Shown: positions 58,146-64,000 of the stretch, piece after piece
How the letters are laid out: the number at the start of each line of letters is the position of its first letter
How positions within the stretch are numbered: position 1 is the first letter of the stretch
Source: Ailanthus altissimus
Lineage: Eukaryota > Streptophyta > Magnoliopsida > Sapindales > Simaroubaceae
Reading direction: 5' to 3'
Assembly: GCA_946807835.1 (NCBI GenBank)
Contig: OX327699.1
Coordinates: 7,371,001-7,435,000 of the forward strand
Length of the DNA: 64,000 nt
Position numbers and translations under genes: made by a program
The notes under the pieces: generated by a model
Told to the model about the DNA's origin: nothing
What the model saw: only the letters and a program-made list of their open reading frames with translations
Databases searched by the model: none

Positions 58146-59040
58146 GTGCATTAAAGAGTGCATTCATATTATTGTATACATGTTGAAAATTTTAAAATGC
58201 ATGTCCAACATATATTGTGCAACAGAATAAAACAATATAATCAAGATTTACACATTACAACTGAATTAGGAAATAGTATAGGAATCGTATACATACCTTT
58301 GTAGATGATTCATTGAAGATTGTTGAACTTTAAAATCATTTGAGCTCACAATGAATCATCTATTGAACAATTTTAGACTCCAACTTTTAGTGGGATTAGA
58401 ATAGTTAGAATGGTAGCCTTTGATGTATATTTTGTGCAGAAACCAAACTAAGTTTAACACGTGAATTAGTTAAAGCATCAAATGCTTAAAAATTATGTTT
58501 AAGGACCAAAATGCAACTTTCTCGAAATTGTATTTTCTCTCAAAATAGATTGTACGAATTTTTCATACAAGATTCCATTCCCTTACAAATGAAACTCATT
58601 TCGTTTGTCTTATTTAGCCTTAGGTTTCCAAGTGCACATGTGTCCTACATGTGGCCATCCTTTGACCATGCAAGGCCATGAATGAGTGACAAATGTCATT
58701 TATATTATCCACATCGGACCATACCCAGCAACACCTAGCAGTTAAATCATAAAAGGTCTTTGACATACGTGGAACCAAAGTATGGTAGATCACTTATAAG
58801 CCTACTGTGGTTCTTAGGTTAAAGGATTACAAATACTACTTAACTTGAGAAAATCCTCCATTGATGGCTTTGTGGGATGTCTATTAGAGGTCCTTGTGAG
58901 TCTATTCAATATCTAGTCCTTACTGAATATCTGTATACCTATATAAACTTATGCCAAGTCCATGGTCTGCTAAGACTAACTATCTGAACAATTCATATAT
59001 AAACATACACTAATCCAAAAGCAATACTAGTCGACCTAAG
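58146..59040 (-). repeat. Copia LTR (minus orientation), start truncated
   Basis: The left end carries the LTR end also seen at 53228. From about 58700 it matches the copia LTR family at 3600-3920 in plus reading: GACCATACCCAGC(A/G)ACACC, GGAACCAAAGTATGGT(A/G)GAT. A primer-binding site lies just beyond its 3' end. Its beginning (TGTTAG...) should be to the right but is replaced at 59041 by an LTR start in the opposite direction. Confidence 0.65.
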
Positions 59041-59044
59041 TCAG

Positions 59045-59210
59045 TTGTTAGGATTGGTGCTTACATGCCATCTATTCCTGTACAAATATTTTATTATTTT
59101 AATAAAATTATACAATTTTTATTAAATCATTAATATTTATTTTATATGGTACCATGTAATGTAATGTTATAGACATAGTATGATTTGAAGGAGTTTAGAT
59201 CTGGTCTAAA
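59045..59210 (+). repeat. Copia LTR start (plus orientation), interrupted by a Tekay/Del-like element
   Basis: TGTTAGGATTGGTGCTTACA matches the LTR start at 958 and can be followed for about 165 bp (AGTATGATTTGAA is shared with 1095-1105). It is cut at 59210 where the Tekay-like LTR begins; the last five bases, CTAAA, should be that element's target duplication. The rest of this LTR should lie to the right of the window. Confidence 0.7.
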
Positions 59211-61997
59211 TGACATGATCCACCCCGAGACCCTCTATTGTAGATCCCAGCAGCTCTGTCGGGCACCCCGACAGAAGTTTCTCAGAATTTAACTGTGTAA
59301 GTGGAGAAATTCTGCGAGTTGAACCCCTTTTTAATTCTTGCTATTACTAAGAAAATTCTGGAATATACATAAAAACAACTTATTAAAGTTTACAAAAAAA
59401 TTGGCAGAGTTTCTCTTGTTTTTCTAGAAATTCAATACAAAATCTGCAAAGAATTACCCTTCTATTTTAATACAGCTTCTCAATATCTCCAAATAGAACC
59501 TCTGGTCCTTTTCAAAACTAAATCCATCTCAACTCAACAATTCATTTTTGATCAAAAACTGGCATACTAGTAAAACGTGAAACAATCATCACAATATCGA
59601 AATCTTTTCTTCTTTGTTCAAATAATATGTACAATACACAAGCTTATACTATATGCAGAAAGCAAAAAGAGTACTACTTAGTATACTTACATTTACAAAA
59701 ATGATCTTCACATTTGGCCCACTAATCGGCAGTAGGAGAATTAGCAGCTTGCGTACCAGACCTGCACTTGAAAAGGGGGTTTAAAAAACATAAAACACAA
59801 AATGAGTGAGCTAAAGGAGCTCAGTGAGTGCATTTAAGATTTTAAATAAATTAACATTCTACATAGATATTAAATTCTAAGGACATACATAAATTATGCT
59901 TCTAAAACTTGTATAAAGCAGTAAAATGGTTTCTAACATCATAAGCCGTGAAATCTTACCAAGCGGGTTTTATTTACATCTTCGAAATATAATATCCAAA
60001 ATATGTAAAACATAATAGCTAGCATGAACATATAAATTCATAATATGCGATCGATGGTTCGAAACCTATTAAAGCCTTCGCTCGACCATTTTCTCTTTGA
60101 AACTATACCAATGGTAACCCTAAAACTCTATACTCACATAGCAACTTAATTAGTACCGCACACGTGAGTAGGTCACGGAGTGTCTCAGCTAGCAACACCT
60201 ACTGTGACATCTTAAGACATCTCACTAATTATACAACAGAATCCTATATCGTATACATATAGCGAGACAATACCCCGTACACATAGAGCGACTCATATGA
60301 CTCAATAACCCAACTTTTCAGAGTTAGTGACACACCCCCCAAAACCTGCCCATGTGTACGGGATATACCAGCCAGGTCTTAAATCATCACCATCACTATA
60401 ATCTGAGGGTATCAATGGCCTTTTTAAACTAATGCAATAGTTTTAAAGTTATTTCTTAAACTAAACATGTAACAACATATCTATGGATATATATCAAAAT
60501 CATAAATCATGTTTATGCATTAAAAGCACATAAAACATATAATTTTATTATCCGGAAACATAATAAACGAAAGATAAGCAAAATGACAGATTTTCATTCA
60601 CAACCGCTCCAAGTTCAATTTTGCTCTGGATTTTCGCTTCCATTACCGGTCTCAATTTTCTTCATCTACACGCCATAAATGACAATTTGAACCAATTCAA
60701 ACACTAGAATCTCATTTAACTACTAAACGCCCTAATCGGCATACAAAGTCAGGATGGATACTACTTTTCGATTTTCATTTACGAAGCCATTCAATCTTAT
60801 CTAATTCACCATCCGACGTCCAGAAAATTGCTTAACACCCTATAACTTTAGTTAGACATAATTGCCCTTCACCTTACCACAATGTATAATTATGTCCCAT
60901 TTTCTTCATTTTTGATCTTTCATTAACCATATACATTCAATTTACATAAGACACCATTTATACACAACAATTCAACTAAAACATAACTCAAATCTAACTT
61001 CCCTAAGGTGGTTTAATTTACATCCACCACCCAACACATTTCGTTTCATTAATTTCTTACTCCAATAGCATCAAAATCAAGCCAATTTTATTCTAATGTC
61101 GTAATTACAACCAATTGAAGTCTCTACATCAAAGTCACCCAAAACCATAATTCTTACCTTGCCAATTTCTTCAATTTGATAACTCCTTCAAGCTCCACAC
61201 TAGAATTCAAATCAATCTAAACCAAGAATACACACAAGAACATTAATTGAAGCAATCTTGAAAGTTCACATATCATCATCACAAAACAATGTTTTTCTTA
61301 CCTCTTTATCTTAGATTTGCACTAATGGAGGCTTCAATTGATCTTAAGAACTTGTATTTGATCTTAATTTAGCTTGATTAAGCATGAAAAATTATGAAAA
61401 AATCTTAAAATTTCACTGTAGCAGCACCTCTCTTCACTTGGATGAATTTTGCTTCTCTTTTGCTCTAAGATGATTTTGCTTTCCTCTCTCCAAAATTCTA
61501 CACAATTCCACCTTTATATAGTGCTCCCTCAATTGTCCAATTTGTCCCTCAACTTACTCTAAATTTTTAATTTGCCATTAGTTGAAAACTAAGTATGTAA
61601 TTGATTCCTTTGTAACTATCTAGTTAGAATAGTCAAAGGAACTAACTAGAATTCCCAACTTGGCAATTCATGAAATTGCCTCTAATTGGTCCATTTTCTA
61701 ACATATGAATTGTATTTCTCAACAAAGGCTTATTCCATACATAACCCTTAAATGGAAATCCATGTAGTAAATTAAAATTTTCTTTTTCAAGCTGATAGAA
61801 AAAATTTTCAAAAATATTATAGGGTTGTCCGATGCTTCGACCGAGTGTGAAATTATCAAATTTGGTCTAATATCTCTCACGCACACAATGAGAAAAAATA
61901 TTTCTAATGGGGTTAGAATCGGGTAACCCTATAGTATTTTTATTGCTCTATACTGAAATCTAGGTGTCAATACTACTAATAGGGATTGGATATTATA
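59211..61997 (-). repeat. Tekay/Del-like 3' LTR (2787 bp, copy 3)
   Basis: In minus reading it starts TATAATATCCAATCCC (the TG mutated to TA) at 61997 and ends GGATCATGTCA at 59211. It is preceded (minus strand) by the polypurine tract AAGGAGGGGTGAAAT (61998-62012) and by the end of pol, so it is the 3' LTR of the element whose genes lie at 62.0-63.7 kb. It shares most of its length with copy 2 and its 3' half with copy 1. Confidence 0.9.
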
Positions 61998-63689
61998 ATT
62001 TCACCCCTCCTTAAAAAAAAATTCGTCCTCAAAATTTAAATCGTACCTATCTCAAAAAGGTGGGGATGTTGTACTCGCATCTAATCTACACGTTCTTACG
62101 TGGCTTCTTATACTCCATGGTTCATCCACAACACTTTCACCAAGGGAATACTTTTATTACGAAGCACTTGCTCCTTCCAATTTAGGATTTGCACAGGCTT
62201 CTCTTCGTAGGTCAAATTCTAGTTCAATTCTACTGACTGTTCCCTTAGGATGTGCGAAAGATCTACTATATACTTGCGAAGTATGGAAATGGGAAACATG
62301 TCATGGATTCTAGCCAGATCTTTTGGTAACCGTAGACGGTATGCCACTTCTCCAACTCTTCCAACTTTCTCTTATGGCCCCATATATCGTGGACTCAGCT
62401 TTCCTCGCTTACCAAATTTTAGTACTCCTTCCATGGCGATATCTTTAGAAAGACCTTATCACTAATCTGAAACTCTAAGTCTCTTCTCCTATTATCTACA
62501 TAACTCTTCTATCTATCGTTAGCTATTTTCAATCTTTGCCTAATAACTTGAATCTTTTCTGAAGTAATCTGGATAATTTCTGGGCCGACCAATTTCCTTT
62601 CACCTACCTCATCCCAACAAACTAGTGTTCTGCACTTCCTTCCATACAATGCTTCATATGGTGCCATCCCGATGCTAGTCTGGTAGCTATTACTCTAGGC
62701 AAACTCCATCAGTGGCAGATGAGTATCCCAACTTCCCATAAACTCCATAACACACACTCTAAGCATATCCTTGAGTACCTAAATTATCCGCTCAGACTGG
62801 CCATCCGTTTGTGGAGGAAAGGTCGTACTGAAATTCAATTTAGTGCCTAGAGTTTTCTGTAAACTGGGCCAAAATTGGGAAGTGAACCATGGGTCCCTAT
62901 CTAACACAATGGATACTGGAATGCCATGGAGTCGTACCATCTCATCTACGTAAAACTGAGCCAATTTATCTAAAAAATAATTGCTTCTAATAGGTAAGAA
63001 ATGGACAGATTTTGTCAGTCTATCAGTAATTACCCATATTGCGTTGTTGCCTCTTTGGCTACGAAGTCCTACCATGAAATCCATCATTATTCTCTCTCAT
63101 GTTTACTCAAGAATCGGAAGAGGTTATAAGAACCCTGCAGGTTCCTGATGCTCAGCCTTTACTTGCTAGCAAGTTAGGCATCTTGAGACAATTCGACTAT
63201 ATCTTTCTTCATGCCCTTCCACCAATAGTGCTCTTTTAGGGTACGATACATCTTTGTGTTCACCGGATACATAACATATATAGAAGAATGAGTTTCCTCC
63301 ATAATCTCTCTTCCTAACTCATTTACATCCGAGATACATAATCTCTAACCCAAGGTTACTATACCATCCTCGGTCACTGAAAGATCTTTCCATTGCCCCG
63401 ACTCAATTTCACCCTTTAATTTAACTACCTATAAATGTTGAGTCTGTAGTTCTCTGATCCGATAAACCAGTATCGGACGGACCTGAAATGTGGCTAATAG
63501 TGCTCTTGAATCTCACAATTCTAATTTTACACCCAAAGACCTCAATTCTATTAGCATTGATAGATATGCGATCTTCAAGTAAGCTATTGAACCGACAGGC
63601 TTTTTGTTGAGGGCATCTACTACCATATTAGTTTTTCTCGAATAATACTCCAGGGTGCACTCATAATCTTTAATAAGCTTCAGCCACCT
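61998..63689 (-). pseudogene. Tekay/Del-like pol: RNase H end, integrase, C-terminal region
   Basis: Read leftward from 63689: the RNase H end RWLKLIKDYECTLEYYSRKT (63620-63689), then the integrase zinc-binding region (EETHSSIYVMYPVNTKMYRTL near 63240-63310; the usual HPG His reads Tyr). The integrase core in 62779-63087 has D3, D63 and E99, separated by 35 residues between the last two, so the DD35E triad is intact. The C-terminal part includes a KVFLKISPW-like word (62430-62470) and KVLWMNHGVEEAT...YPHLF (62055-62120), the del-clade chromovirus ending. Several stops and frameshifts make it non-functional. RT and gag are outside, cut off by an LTR at 63690. Confidence 0.85.
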
Positions 63690-64000
63690 TGTAATATCCA
63701 ATCCCTATTAGTAGTATTGGCGCCTAGATTTTGGTATAAAGCAATAACGACACCGTAGTGTTACTCGATTTTAACCATGTTAGAAATATTTTCTTTATGG
63801 TGCACGTGAGAGATATTAGACCTAATTTAGTAATTTTACACTAGATCGGAGCGTTGAACGACCCTAGAATATTTTTGAAATTTTTCTCTATTGGTTTGGA
63901 AAAGAAAATTCTAATTTACTATATGAATTTTCATTTAAGAGTTATGTATGGAACAAGCCTTTGTTGAGAAATACAATCCATATATTAAAGAATGGACCAA
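63690..64000 (+). repeat. Tekay/Del-like LTR (copy 4, plus orientation), runs off the window
   Basis: It begins TGTAATATCCAATCCCTATT inside the RNase H coding region of copy 3's element, in the opposite orientation, and aligns with the reversed start of copies 2 and 3 to the end of the window. Its expected left target-duplication copy is CACCT (63685-63689). Whether it is a solo LTR or the start of a full element cannot be seen. Confidence 0.88.

Noticed and set aside
62250..62465. 71-codon plus-strand open frame
   Set aside because: Antisense of the integrase C-terminal region on the minus strand.

Overview
The window is nuclear DNA of a flowering plant, probably a core eudicot. It is very AT-rich and packed with plant LTR retrotransposons (Athila-type and Tekay/Del-type Ty3/gypsy, and Ty1/copia). 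It also holds LINE fragments and hAT- and Mutator-like non-autonomous transposons, an intron-containing tRNA-Tyr(GUA) gene, and two genes of the plant-specific egg-cell-secreted EC1 (ECA1/prolamin-like) family. I cannot name the species; a rosid is a guess.

Layout. 1-16.2 kb is a nested stack. A copia element ends at the left edge and its about 2 kb 3' LTR (958-1615 continuing at about 14823-16225) is split by an old 13.2-kb Athila-like gypsy element (1616-14822). That element carries two younger solo LTRs: a copia LTR of the host's own family in its 5' LTR (2255-4283) and an unrelated 1.33-kb LTR inside its reverse transcriptase (8372-9700). 16.3-18.4 kb is a decayed minus-strand copia gag-pol. 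20.2-21.1 kb holds part of a decayed multi-exon gene whose relative lies at 32.4-35.5 kb on the other strand. 21.9-22.7 kb is a head-to-head pair of short LTRs. 22.8-24.3 kb and 37.2-39.9 kb are large hAT-like elements stuffed with AT-rich minisatellite. 25.8-26.8 kb is a minus-strand LINE relic. 26.8-30.4 kb has no genes and is A-rich on the plus strand.

40-47 kb is the only real gene island: an EC1-like pseudogene (40241-40670), a small hAT-like MITE, a 1.07-kb palindromic Mutator-like element, an intact EC1-like gene (44338-44775), and the tRNA-Tyr gene (46607-46694). 48.2-64 kb is a second retrotransposon field dominated by one Tekay/Del-like family with about 2.7-kb LTRs. It includes a deleted element (48.2-51.9 kb), a solo LTR with a perfect 5-bp target duplication (55375-58099), an element 3' end with integrase and LTR (59211-63690), and a fourth LTR starting at 63690 in the opposite orientation. 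These insertions sit in older copia LTR fragments.

The only genes I judge likely functional are the EC1-like gene and the tRNA. The retroelement genes are broken by stops, deletions and missing catalytic residues. Many of the changes are C-to-T or G-to-A, as expected from deamination of methylated cytosine in silenced plant repeats. I did not find a new protein-coding system. The most unusual material is structural: long inverted repeats, hAT elements carrying minisatellites, hairpin clusters, and the duplicated exon-intron gene.
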